Of a stretch of 64,000 nucleotides of DNA, positions 1 through 10,500 are shown piece by piece; positions within the stretch are counted from its first letter, which is position 1; each line of letters begins with the position of its first letter. The notes under the pieces were generated by a model. It was not told where the DNA came from. It saw only the letters and a list, made by a program, of their open reading frames with translations, and did no database searches. The position numbers were made by a program, and so were the translations under genes. Origin of the DNA: Macrostomum hystrix (taxonomy: Eukaryota > Platyhelminthes > Macrostomidae); contig CATNEN010000025.1 of NCBI GenBank assembly GCA_950097015.1, positions 2,354,001 through 2,418,000 of the forward strand, in the 5' to 3' direction.

Positions 1-1062
1 ATCGACTTCAGCAGTTCGTCTATGACGCACTGGAATGTCATCATCAGCAATATCGCTTGTAGGCTCCTTTCTGCGGTTCAAAGGCTGTTCACGAGAGGAC
101 GACCGAAGTCGTGAAGAGTCGTTTTCTGCATCCAGATCTTTGCGGCCACGAACAGGCGAATCTGCCCGTGATCCAATTTTGAGGGCTGCCCTAGGGGAGT
201 TGCGGCGCAATGAGATATCAGCGTCACGAAGGGCTTCATCCGAAAATTTTCTGCGACGATTTGGAACTTCATCAAGATTCATGGACTTCTGTGGCGGAGA
301 ATCATATTCAATGCTTTTGTTGCCGAGGTTACTTTGACGAGAGCGCAATGAGCTATCATCGTCACGAAGGCTCGATTGAAGCCTACTGCTGCGTTGGGAA
401 AAATCTGCATCGCTCTTACCAGAGACAACCGGCCTCAGGTTTCGCGATGTGTCTGCTAGCCGGCTCCGTGCAGCATCCGAGTTATCAGAAGAAGACGCAT
501 CATCTTTAACGCCAAGTCGCATGTTATCCGTGCTGTCATAGGGCCTACCAGGCTTTCCATTGGCAGCCGTCCGACGGCTGAATGAGCGGGTGCCTGCTGC
601 GTCCTCATCGGCATCGCCAGCTCTGCCTCGGCTGTGAATTCCTTGAGAAGGCCGAGGCGACAGCTTCGAAGATCGCTCTGGGTCACGCGATGACGACTCA
701 GCTGGTCGCGGTGATCCCGACCGCCGAGACGGGATGTCATGGTCATGGATGCTTCCACCGGGACGCAAGGAAGATCCAGCAGACGCTCTCGATCGGTAGG
801 ATGTAAAGCTGCTGTTTTTGTCCACTTCTTCGTCGCTATCGCTATCTCGATTCAGTCGACTGCGAGTTCCGGTGCCAGTAGAGCCGCTGCGACTGCCGCC
901 TGGTGCTGGATGCCTTTGGCCACTGCTGGTTGCTGGCTCAATAAGGCGGCTGCCTTCTGAGGACCTTGATGGGCTCTCAGAGATAGGCTTCAGGTCCTGA
1001 GCTGATGCCTTGTTCAGGTAGAGAGGCGCCATGGCGTCATAAAGTCGTGCAAAGCCTGCCAT
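1..1062 (-). CDS. Ser/Arg-rich low-complexity protein, 5' part, runs off left edge
   Basis: Reading leftwards from an ATG at 1062, the frame stays open for 354 codons to the first base of the window, so this is the N-terminal part of a longer protein or a long first exon. The start context ends in CCAA before ATGG. The first ~25 residues (MAGFARLYDAMAPL...) look ordered. The rest is rich in Ser, Arg, Asp and Gly with many RS, SR and SSR runs and acidic patches, and is probably disordered. Two related segments (SLRDDDSSLR near residue 232 and ALRDADISLR near residue 277) suggest an internal duplication of about 46 codons. No transmembrane segment or signal peptide is visible. I do not recognise the family. 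RS-rich composition occurs in splicing factors and in cytoskeletal or centrosomal proteins, but that is only a compositional hint. The length of the open frame in GC-richer DNA is the main reason to call it real. Confidence 0.72.
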   Translation of the reverse strand, partial: MAGFARLYDAMAPLYLNKASAQDLKPISESPSRSSEGSRLIEPATSSGQRHPAPGGSRSGSTGTGTRSRLNRDSDSDEEVDKNSSFTSYRSRASAGSSLRPGGSIHDHDIPSRRSGSPRPAESSSRDPERSSKLSPRPSQGIHSRGRAGDADEDAAGTRSFSRRTAANGKPGRPYDSTDNMRLGVKDDASSSDNSDAARSRLADTSRNLRPVVSGKSDADFSQRSSRLQSSLRDDDSSLRSRQSNLGNKSIEYDSPPQKSMNLDEVPNRRRKFSDEALRDADISLRRNSPRAALKIGSRADSPVRGRKDLDAENDSSRLRSSSREQPLNRRKEPTSDIADDDIPVRHRRTAEVD

Positions 1063-2190
1063 TTGGTTGTCCTAGTTTTCGACGGCAGGTTTGCCACTTG
1101 CTTGCCTTAGTAAATTAAATAAATGAAGAATTCGTTATCTTCAAACTAGTTTTCTCTTTTTCTCTTTTATTTAGCTTGCAGAGTAATTGGTCTGTCTTTA
1201 GCTCAATATAAAATTCGAATGCGTTTGCGTGCTTAGTGTCTCTCATGGCAACGCGCCTTTCTAACCCTTTTAGCTGGCAGCCCAACGGAGCACACATGGC
1301 GGTTAGCAAGAACTCCAAGTCTATGCATTATGTACAGTAGTTTCTCCTACGCGTTCCATTTGTCATTGGCCCCACCCGCCCAGTGCACAGCCGCGAGTGT
1401 GCTGCGCTGTGCGCTGCAATGCACAAACTTACCTCGAACTATGCACCAAATTGTTTTTCAAGCGACGGTATTCGATAGTGAAAAAGCTGAATATTAACAG
1501 TAGGACAACCAAGCAATTTTACCGCCCGTTTTCCCCCCCCCCTGAAAATTTTTGTCGTGCTAACAGCGTTGGTTGGCGACTGTTTGGTTGACAGACTCGG
1601 CGATGGTGTCCTGTGGTTGAGCTGCGTCTAATATTCTGGGTTGATCAGTGAAATTGGAGAAATTCGCGTCAGGCTGTCCATAGTGGCCTAGTTCCACCTG
1701 TTGTAGCCCTTGAAGGTCCAGCAAATCCGTCTAGATAAAGGCAGGTGACCACCGAAGGCGGAGATGCTGCAGGCACATTCGGGTGACTTGCTAATAAATG
1801 TTGAAGGCCTGGCAAGGCCGCACTGACGCGCAGTGCTAATTCGTGTATAGGCCATAGGGGTCTATGAAATACACTAGCGCTTATCGGAAAAATCTGACCT
1901 TCAGCCAGAACCTTTTTTGAATATCTAAAAATACAGCAAGTTTTATCCACTAAGCTAATATATAATTAAGTCACAATCAAAAGCACGAACGAGGGACTTA
2001 TGTACAATGAGCTTCATTGCGTGATGGAAGTACTAAATATTTTAAATCTTGAATTAGTTTTAGCTGAATGTAAATTTTATTTTTTCATTTCACAGTAGAA
2101 AATCAGGCAATAATAAACTAGAATGACGCTTAATTTAGCTAATTATTGCAATCAGATTAAAGCGAAAGTACAAAAAACCCTCCAAGAACA
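1063..2190. other. Intergenic, no gene seen
   Basis: AT-rich spacer between two minus-strand genes. It holds short chance reading frames and a run of C's near 1531. A TTTATT around 2073-2079 reads AATAAA on the minus strand about 115 bases after the RidA stop and could be its poly(A) signal. Confidence 0.5.
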
Positions 2191-2631
2191 TCACAGCTTA
2201 GCAGACACACTGCTATCCTTACTACTAGCGGTAGTAGGTACCTCTGCGACGGCCACAATCTCAACTCTTGCCCCGCCTGGCAGATTTGACACCTGGTAGC
2301 ACTCCCTGGCCGGATAAGGTCGTTCAAAGAATTCCGCGTAGACAGCGTTGAAGCGTTCAAAGTCGCGAATGTCGGCTAAGAGGGCCGTGCACTTTAGCAC
2401 ATTGTTATAGTGCAGGCCGGCGGCGGACAGGACGGCGCCGACGTTGCGCAACGCCTGCCTAGTCTGGCTCTCAATGTCCAGGCCAGCCAGCTCCCTGGTC
2501 TCCGGCCGGAAGCCGCACTGGCCCGCCAGAAACATCAGCCGGGAGGAGGACGAGGATGTCAGCACGGCCTGGCTGAATGGCCCGATTGCGGCAGGCGAGT
2601 TCTTTGTCTCTACTACGGTTCGTCCGGACAT
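2191..2631 (-). CDS. RIDA: RidA / YjgF-YER057c-UK114 family reactive enamine-imine deaminase
   Basis: A single-exon frame of 146 residues, close to the usual ~130-140 of the family. RidA proteins are small trimeric enzymes that hydrolyse reactive 2-aminoacrylate and related enamine/imine by-products of PLP enzymes in cytosol or mitochondria. Signature parts are all present in order: IGPFSQAV (residues 16-23), LAGQCG (35-40), an NVGAVLSAAG helix, the DFERFNAVYAEFF segment, YPARECYQV with the catalytic-type Arg109, and LPGGARVEIVAVAEV with Glu124. These correspond to Arg105 and Glu120 of the E. coli enzyme. The C-terminal ~14 residues are a Ser/Thr/Lys-rich extension. The ATG at 2631 lies at the expected distance from the IGPFSQ motif. 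An AG preceded by pyrimidines (CTTTCAG) lies 24 bases upstream of the ATG and may mark a spliced 5' leader. A minisatellite begins about 100 bp upstream. Confidence 0.93.
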   Translation of the reverse strand: MSGRTVVETKNSPAAIGPFSQAVLTSSSSSRLMFLAGQCGFRPETRELAGLDIESQTRQALRNVGAVLSAAGLHYNNVLKCTALLADIRDFERFNAVYAEFFERPYPARECYQVSNLPGGARVEIVAVAEVPTTASSKDSSVSAKL

Positions 2632-2733
2632 TGCTTAGGGGCCGAACAAATTCTGAAAGCGTTTGTTCATGTATGCCGTAGACGAAAGATAGACATAATC
2701 TACTTCATTAATTTGCATTACCACAACACAGGG

Positions 2734-3321
2734 AAGCAGCAGACACACTGAAGGCTCAGGGGGGAAACAGCAGACACACTGAAGGCTCAGGGGGGAAACA
2801 GCAGACACACTGAAGGCTCAGGGGGGAAACAGCAGACACACTGAAGGCTCAGGGGGGAAACAGCAGACACACTGAAGGCTCAGGGGGGAAACAGCAGACA
2901 CACTGAAGGCTCAGGGTGGAGGGAAACAGCAGACACACTGAAGGCTCAGGGTGGAGGGAAACAGCAGACACACTGAAGGCTCAGGGTGGAGGGAAACAGC
3001 AGACACACTGAAGGCTCAGGGGGGAGGGAAACAGCAGACACACTGAAGGCTCAGGGGGGAGGGAAACAGCAGACACACTGAAGGCTCAGGGGGGAGGGAA
3101 ACAGCAGACACACTGAAGGCTCAGGGGGAGGGAAACAGCAGACACACTGAAGGCTCAGGGTGGAGGGAAACAGCAGACACACTGAAGGCTCAGGGGGAGG
3201 GAAACAGCAGACACACTGAAGGCTCAGGGTGGAGGGAAACAGCAGACACACTGAAGGCTCAGGGGGGAGGGAAACAGCAGACACACTGAAGGCTCAGGGT
3301 GGAGGGAAACAGCAGACACAC
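2734..3321. repeat. Minisatellite, 31/35-bp units, ~17 copies
   Basis: Head-to-tail array built on the core CAGACACACTGAAGGCTCAG. The left copies are 31 bp and the right copies about 35 bp because of an extra GGAG/TGGAGG insertion, so two unit subtypes are spatially segregated. It lies upstream of the RidA start codon. The reading frames across it are artefacts. Confidence 0.97.
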
Positions 3322-4215
3322 CTTAGGGCTTGATGAAACGGTGCGGTATAAAAAGTTTAATTCAAATACACTAATTAAATTACAATTCCATTCGATCACA
3401 AAAACTCACGGCTGTGACGATTGTAAACGTTCGAATTTCAGAATCTGCCTACTGTGGTTTTAAATTAAAATTTTCTTTCTTAAGTAAAATACACTGAATT
3501 AAAATACTCTCTGCATTATAGGAAAATGTGTTATCGCAGTTCTTCAATCAAGTCCAAGGTAAGGCCGAGAAATAGCATTAATTTGCGCCTTGCAAATGAT
3601 AACAGGTAAACCTATGCTTTTAGATAGTTTAAAGGGACTAGGTATGTAACAAGGTCTTCAAGGAGTGTAAAGTGATGTACATTCGACAATGTACGTCTCT
3701 ATAACCAATGTCTGGGATATTTCTGTAACCTGGCCTGGGTAGTTTAGTGAAACTTTTAAAGATAACTCAAAATCAATAGTGTAATAGTGAATTAACACCT
3801 TTCTTCTACTTAAAGTAGACAGAAATGCGACATTTTAACGATAAAAGAAACAAAACATTTTAAAGTAGGTAAAAAACTTAGCTGCTGTCATACCAGCCAA
3901 CAATTCAGCTTGTTTAATTGAAACGCTTTTAACTACTATTTATGAAACAAACCGAGATAGCAATAAAAATTCATTTTATATGATCAAAATACGCAATAAA
4001 GAAACCATACCGAACATTTGTGAATCAATTTGAACAGGAATAATTAAATACGAGTAAGTATACTTACTCATTGTAGAGCCGAAGTAAAAAAGGAAAAAAA
4101 TGCTTTAAAATTTTCAGATAATCAGAGCGTATGCACAGCATTTTTCTTTCAGTTCCTAGTTTAGTAGCCTAAAAATAAATTTCTGTCTGTAAAATTAGCT
4201 TGAAGCCTTAGCAGA
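3322..4215. other. AT-rich spacer, no gene seen
   Basis: About 0.9 kb of AT-rich DNA between the minisatellite and the 3' end of MZT1. I see no convincing coding exon, tRNA or transposon end. Confidence 0.5.
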
Positions 4216-4584
4216 TTACACTTCCTCATCGCCTACTCCACTGGGCTCTAGTCCCATAGGCTGCTGCTGCTGCTGCGCCTTCACCGCCTCCGCTGTTGAC
4301 CGCAGATGCCTGACAACCTTGGCCAAGGCCTCAGGATTAACCCCGGCTTCAATGAGGTGAGTACATATGCGCAGCTCTTCATAGTGCAGGCCGGTGTTAA
4401 GCAGGCGAGACATGTCAAATAGTGCGCGGTAGGCGGCGCCACTGTTCTCATTGCTGCGCGTGCCAACAGCATCGGGAGAAGCTGATGCAGCTGTGGACGA
4501 TGATGTGGCTCCCTCGGCAGTTGCCAGCGGTGTAGCTCGAGCCCGCCTGGCCGCCGCAGCTGCTGCATCCGCTTTGGTCGACAT
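4216..4584 (-). CDS. MZT1: MOZART1, mitotic-spindle organizing protein 1
   Basis: A 122-residue protein read from the ATG at 4584. MOZART1 is a small helical subunit that binds the N-terminal region of gamma-tubulin complex proteins and helps recruit the gamma-tubulin ring complex to centrosomes and other nucleation sites. The diagnostic helical core is here as ALFDMSRLLNTGL, then ICTHLIEAGVNPEALA and VVRHLRSTAEAVKA. This matches the LLEISRILNTGL / EQGINPEALS / ELRKATEALKA pattern of the animal protein. The N-terminal ~50 residues are Ala/Ser/Thr-rich and longer than in vertebrates (82 aa in human), and the C-terminus adds a poly-Gln stretch and an acidic tail. The frame is open further upstream, but I prefer this ATG because a splice-acceptor-like CTACTTTACAG lies 18 bases before it. 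Confidence 0.93.
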   Translation of the reverse strand: MSTKADAAAAAARRARATPLATAEGATSSSTAASASPDAVGTRSNENSGAAYRALFDMSRLLNTGLHYEELRICTHLIEAGVNPEALAKVVRHLRSTAEAVKAQQQQQPMGLEPSGVGDEEV

Positions 4585-6797
4585 GTCAGCTCTTACTTTA
4601 GCTGTAAAGTAGCAGAGGTGTGAACATTGAGCTTTAAACTCTTTTAAATGCATATAGACTTTCAGTTATTAAAATAGATTTGAGGACTTACAAACAGTCA
4701 GCAGCTCTTCTTTATCTGAGTTTAAATGACTTTATCATTAGTAACTTATTATCTATGTTCTTATTTCCATCGCCTTGACCACTTTGCTAAAATTTGTTTT
4801 TTTAGATTTAAATAATATTTAGCTAGTCAGCTAGCTTAAATTAAGCTAACATTTAAATAATACTAGCAAGATGGAGTTGCTAAACTAGCTAGGCCTATTG
4901 AAAAAGAGTGATAAAGGGTTAAGGCTTTATTCTTGAAAGTTTTTATCCCTACTGCTAAATATAAAATGATATTATTAGAGTGAACAAAATCTACAAAGTC
5001 ATGTTCTCCTAGCCACATAACAAAACACAAACTATTAACTAACTGACCTAACAATAAATAAACTACCAGTAAGAAAAACAAACAGGACAAATGCAAAATT
5101 GACAAAAGAAAAGCAAACACTGTTTTGCAAAGAAAACAAAATATAAATATTGGTGTGAAAATTTTACAGTTCATGAGCTTAAGTTAAAAAGCACAGAAAT
5201 TGTTTACTGATGCATTTTTCCTTCTTTGTAATTTTTAGACATGTCTGAGGTCAAGGCTAATGGCAAAAATGGGACAAAAAGTTTGTTTTTGAGCAAATTA
5301 ACTTAAGGCAATTATCTACAAAACATTTTAAATTCCAAAAATATGTCCGCTGAGAATGATAGAATAAAATGGGATGACTATTTTAATATGATTTTCTATA
5401 ATTATGTATTGGACATAAGTACAAGTCTTCAGAAGAACAGTTAAATAGACAATGCTTAGTTTCGGGTGCGATAGGTGCAAATGCACTGAGCTCCGCTGCC
5501 GGCTCTGGCGTAAGCCGTCAGTGTTGTGCAAGCAGGCTTAAATTCATCGAAAATAAAAAGTTTAAACTATTTAAGTTTGGCTAAGTAACGGTAAAAGAAA
5601 GAGTCGAAATAGATTCGACAGGATCGCAAACAAAAGCAATTAGTTTTTTAAATTTTGCTCTGTAAAAAATTGAATCAAAACAAAAAGTCTATGTAAAAAG
5701 CTAATATACCTTAAGTTTACATGATTCTACGAAAATTAGTCACCCAGCGGCATAAGGCTGCGCAGGGCAGACCTCGCCTTTTCAATAACGTTCTTTCTAT
5801 GATACTTTAGGGATTGTTTCAATTCGCTTTGTTTTCTGAAAAAAAGTTACAGACTCCTACTCATTAGTGTTCTCTCAGTAAACACTAAGCCTTTCTTTTG
5901 TTTCGTAGTTTTTTGCAATCCTAATTGCTTGCCGCAGCCGGTAGCAGCAGCGCGAGTTTTTTATTTACTAAAAAGCTAAATTACTTTACTAGGCCTAACT
6001 TATACGTTATAGTAATTATTTTTATAAATCCATTGTATAGTATTATAAAGAATACAGTCAGGCTTCATTTGCAATGTTAGCTATACCATGGGTTAGGCCT
6101 ATCCAATACAGCTAGTCCTAGATAGCCTAAGTGTTGATATAGAAAAAAATTAGGAATAACAATTCTGCTAGAGTCTCTACTCTGTCAGTGTCTGGATTGC
6201 TCATTAGTCATTACTATTATATATGTGATTTAATATATAGCATTTATGTTTATGTCAGGAAGGCTTCCAGTGTTCACAGGAACCATGGGACAAATAAAAT
6301 GTGCACCAATCTATGCCAATTTCAATGCCCGATTTTGAATGTTACAGCATATACTGAAGTCGTTTTGTCATTATTTTCCTCTTTTAATAGACTTATATTA
6401 CATATGCTTCCAGATATACCTAATATGTAGATTTCCACATTTCCACATTGAACAATCTTACCAAGGTTCTTTGGGAACATAATCAATTGAATGGGCTCTA
6501 TAAAATTAGCTAGGCCTACAAAAAGGATCAAAGTAATTTAGATAAAAAAGGAAAAGATCACAACTAAAAATTAGGGTCTATACTATACTTGCTATGCATA
6601 TATTTGAAGATATTTTGTAGAAGGCAAATAGATAACTAAACTAACTTTGTAGTGGGCAAAAGGTGAACTAAACTAACTGTTAACTTTAATTTTAGTATTA
6701 GGGCCTATATTGTTTAACATTATGTAGTATCTAAATATAGAGTATATAAAAATAAAATAATATGGATGTGAATCTGGGTTTGTATACTTTTTGTTTA
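4585..6797. other. AT-rich intergenic DNA with two GC-richer islets
   Basis: Mostly AT-rich. Short GC-richer islets at 5461-5535 and 5741-5785 could be small minus-strand exons (the second reads SALRSLMPLGD then TAA after an AG), but I cannot attach them to a gene. No other supported feature. Confidence 0.4.
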
Positions 6798-6805
6798 ATG
6801 GTAAC

Positions 6806-7046
6806 CATACATGCGCAACCTCCCAAATCTTAGCCAGCTGAGCGACTTAGTTTTTGCTCTCATTTGTGACTTAGTTTGTTTCATTGCTCTCTTTTTCTCT
6901 CCCCTTTTTCCTTTTCTTCACGCCTTCCTTTTTTGTCCCTTGGTCCCCCCTTTGATTTTTTTGCACTTGGTTGATTGGTTTTTGCGACTTACCTTGCTTG
7001 GCCCTCGTTTCACCTGGCCAGTTCGGCTGGGTGTTGCACATGTATG
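6806..7046. mobile_element. Short non-autonomous TIR element (MITE), copy 1, with 8-bp TSD
   Basis: A 241-bp element with 14-bp near-perfect terminal inverted repeats: CATACATGCGCAAC at 6806-6819 and GTTGCACATGTATG at 7033-7046. It is flanked on both sides by the same 8 bases, ATGGTAAC (6798-6805 and 7047-7054), a perfect target-site duplication. A second copy lies at 50339-50587 in the opposite orientation. The element has no coding capacity. An 8-bp duplication is typical of hAT elements and is also seen in P and Merlin families, so hAT-like is likely but not proven. Confidence 0.92.
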
Positions 7047-7054
7047 ATGGTAAC

Positions 7055-7587
7055 TTATTTGCAGCTAGGCCAAACAAATGAGACTAAATTGAATATGAAA
7101 AAGTTTTTCATCAGGGGACTCATTTCAAAAGGAATTGTAAAAAATATTTAAATATTGTCAGATAAAGCAAATGATTATGCAGGTCATTTTATATTATTTA
7201 TAGACAAATGGCTGACTGATGAAATACCAACATTTAAAACACTGATAGCTAAGCAAAACTTTATGCCATTGTTGTGATAATAACAATTGGCTGGTATTAT
7301 GTATTTTTTGTATACAATTTTTGTATGTAAGAAACTGTTGAGCTCAATAAAATTACTAGCTATAAAATGCATGTTTTTCCTCCTTTTTCTGATATAATAC
7401 ATATAGGTCTAAGATTGTAGGCCTAGCCACAACCTATATAAATGTAGCTATCTTGTAAGTCAAAAAAAATAATTTATAAAATTGCACTAGGCCAGATTGA
7501 TAGGGTACTGACACAGTTTTGAATATTGTTGCCATTAGTTTTCCTTTTGTTTATTCTCTTGTTTATTGTTTATCTACTTTGCAGGGC
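7055..7587. other. Spacer upstream of TEC-family kinase
   Basis: AT-rich DNA without a coding exon. It ends in a pyrimidine-rich acceptor (TACTTTGCAG, AG at 7583-7584) just 3 bases before the kinase start codon, so a 5' leader exon or trans-spliced leader joins here. I cannot locate a first exon or promoter. Confidence 0.45.
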
Positions 7588-10500
7588 ATGTCTGAAAGAA
7601 TTCAATCACACCTGGAGGTGAAAACTGGTATCCTGGTGAAGCGGTCCCAGAACAAGAGACTATTCACTAGGGAGAATTTCAAAGAAAGATATTTCGTTTT
7701 AACTTCTATGAGCTTGCAATATTTTGAGCGCTCAAAGGCGGTTAGTAGTTTTTTACTTTTCAGATTGATTCTAATAAAAAACTTGGATTCCATTGTTGTA
7801 TGCTTGGATTCATTAGTTTTTTACTATACTATGTGTCTCATGTCATCTATGTTTATCCAGGGCACACCGATTCGAAACACAAAACCGCGCGGTCGCATTT
7901 TTCTGGCTCTGATGAAGGCGGTGGAGAGTGTTGAAAAACTCGATACCGGCTTTGGCGGCGGTCGCTGGCGCTTTGGACTTCAGATAGTGTAGGATTATAT
8001 GTTTCCCTGAAATTCTGTTCTTTTGACATGCTTTCTGCTCTCCCCTGATTCTCCAGTGTTCTCCTCCCCTGATTCTTCAGTGTCCTCCTCCCCTGATTCT
8101 TCAGTGTCCTCCTCCCCTGATTCTTCAGTGTCCTCCTCCCCTGATTCTTCAGTGTCCTCCTCCCCTGATTCTTTAGTGTTCTCCTCCTCTGATTCTTCAG
8201 TGTCCTTCCCTGATTCTTCAGTGTCCTCCTCCCCTGATTCTTCAGTGTCCTCCTCCCCTAATTCTTCAGTGTCCTCCTCCCCTGATTCTTCAGTGTCCTC
8301 CTCCCCTGATTCTTCAGTGTCCTCCTCCCCTAATTCTTCACTGTCCTTCTCCCCTGATTCTTCAGTGTCCTCCTCCCCTGATTCTTCAGTGTCCTCCTCC
8401 CCTGATTCTTCAGTGTCCTCCTCCCCTGATTCTTCAGTGTCCTCCTCCCCTGATTCTTCAGTGTCCTCCTCCCCTGATTCTTCAGTGTCCTCCTCCCCTG
8501 ATTCTTCAGTGTCCTCCTCCCCTGATTCTTCAGTGTCCTCCTCCCCTGATTCTTCAGTGTTCTCCTCCTCTGATTCTTCAGTGTCCTTCCCTGATTCTTC
8601 AGTGTCCTCCCCTGATTCTTCAGTGTCCTCCTCCCCTGATTCTTCAGTGTCCTCCTCCCCTGATTCTTCAGTGTCCTCCTCCCCTGATTCTTCAGTGTTC
8701 TCCTCCTCTGATTCTTCAGTGTCCTCCTCCCCTAATTCTTCAGTGTCCTCCTCCCCTAATTCTTCAGTGTTCTCCTCCCCTAATTCTTCAGTGTTCTCCT
8801 CCTCTGATTCTTCAGTGTCCTCCTCCCCTGATTCTTCAGTGTCCACCTCCCCTAATTCTTCAGTGTTCTCCTCCCCTGATTCCTCAGTGTCCTCCTCCCC
8901 TGATTCTTCAGTGTCCTCCTCCCCTGATTCTTCAGTGTCCTCCTCCCCTGATTCTTTAGTGTCCTCCTCCCCTGATTCTTCAGTGTCCTCCTCCCCTGAT
9001 TCTTTCATGTTCTTTTCTTTTCTGTGTCACCTCTGATTAATCAGATCGAAAATTTCATGTACCCTGAATCTGCAGTACCTTATGTTATAAGTGTTTTACC
9101 TCAATTTTGGACATTTTGGGCAAGTACCTAACTTGCAATGTTTATTAAATACTGCTAGTTTACCTTACACCAGATTTTTTAATAAATATACTAACACCCG
9201 CAGCTATGTAGAAGACGTTCACTTCACGCACTACACTCTGTACGCGCTGGCGTCGACTGAAGCGGAGCGCGCTGATTGGCTGAGACAGATACGAGACTGC
9301 GCCCTGGTCAGAGGGGCCAGATTTGGCGCCCCCTATCATCCAGGGGCCTGGCTCAAACCCGGCCGATTCGCCTGCTGCAACAACAGCGATAGGAAATCCC
9401 TCGGCTGCGCGCCTGCAACAGAGTGGCAGCAGCAGCAGCAACAGGATCCAATCCAATTAGCTGTTCAGCGACAGCAGGGATTGCAGCAGCAGTTGCCGCC
9501 ACAGGCTATGCCCATGCAACAGTCGCATGGCCCACAGCAAACTGGGGTGGGTGTCAAGAATGTGGGATTAATGTCCTGTTTTCTAGCAATATTTATTAAG
9601 TTATGTGATTTTCTACACGAAAATCTCGAATTATTTTATTCTCAAAGTTCCATTATCCCAGAATCCGAACTTCCTTTGTCCTAGACCCCTGATTTCCATT
9701 GTCCCAGATCCTCGAGCTCTATTTTTCTAGATCCCCGAGTTACATTATCCCAGATCCCCGAGTTACATTATCCCAGATCCCCGAGTTATATTATCCCAGA
9801 TCCCCGAGGTACATTATCCCAGGTCCCCGAGTTACATTATCCCAGATCCCCGAGTTACATTATCCCAGATCCCCGAGGTACATTATCCCAGATCCCCGAG
9901 TTACATTATCCCAGATCCCAGAGTTACATTATCCCAGATCCCCGAGTTACCAGATCCCAGATCCGAGAGTATCGCAGATTATCCCAGATTATCTAACACC
10001 CCCGATTTCAATTATCCCATATCCGGAGTTCCATTATCCCAGATCCTTGCGTTCCTTTGTACCACATCCTCGCGCTACATTTTGCCAGATCCGCTATTTC
10101 CATTTTCCTAGATCTCAGAGTTCCATTATCCCACATCCTCGAGTTCTATTATCCCAGAATCCTATTGTTCATAGCTGTCCCGAACCGGTTTGCAGATTGG
10201 TCAGTCTCGTTCAACATCAAACTTTATTGAGTCCGTGGCAACGACCGCGACTGTAACAAACGGAGGCGCCGGACTGCCAGTTGATTCATCCGGAGCAGGC
10301 GATGCGCCAGGCAATGTTGTGGTGGCTATTTACAACTTCAGGCCGATGCGATCCAATCAGATTAGATTGGAAAAGGTATGTTTGTTTTAAAGTGACGATA
10401 GTGGCGCCAAAATCAGTGCTAAGTTACAGTGGCACAAAATGCGCACTTTGGCTGGCGCATGCTTTATCTTGTTAAAATGAAGAATTAATTTAGAATAAAA

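Noticed and set aside
2734-3321. Possible CRISPR-like array because of regular repeats
   Set aside because: Repeats are contiguous without unique spacers, in a eukaryotic genome. The same applies to all the other arrays here.
7995-9036. Two 337-codon frames on opposite strands, Glu/Ser/Asp-rich and Ser/Pro-rich
   Set aside because: Both are produced by the 24-bp minisatellite in a kinase intron; the unit is a multiple of three and lacks stops on both strands.
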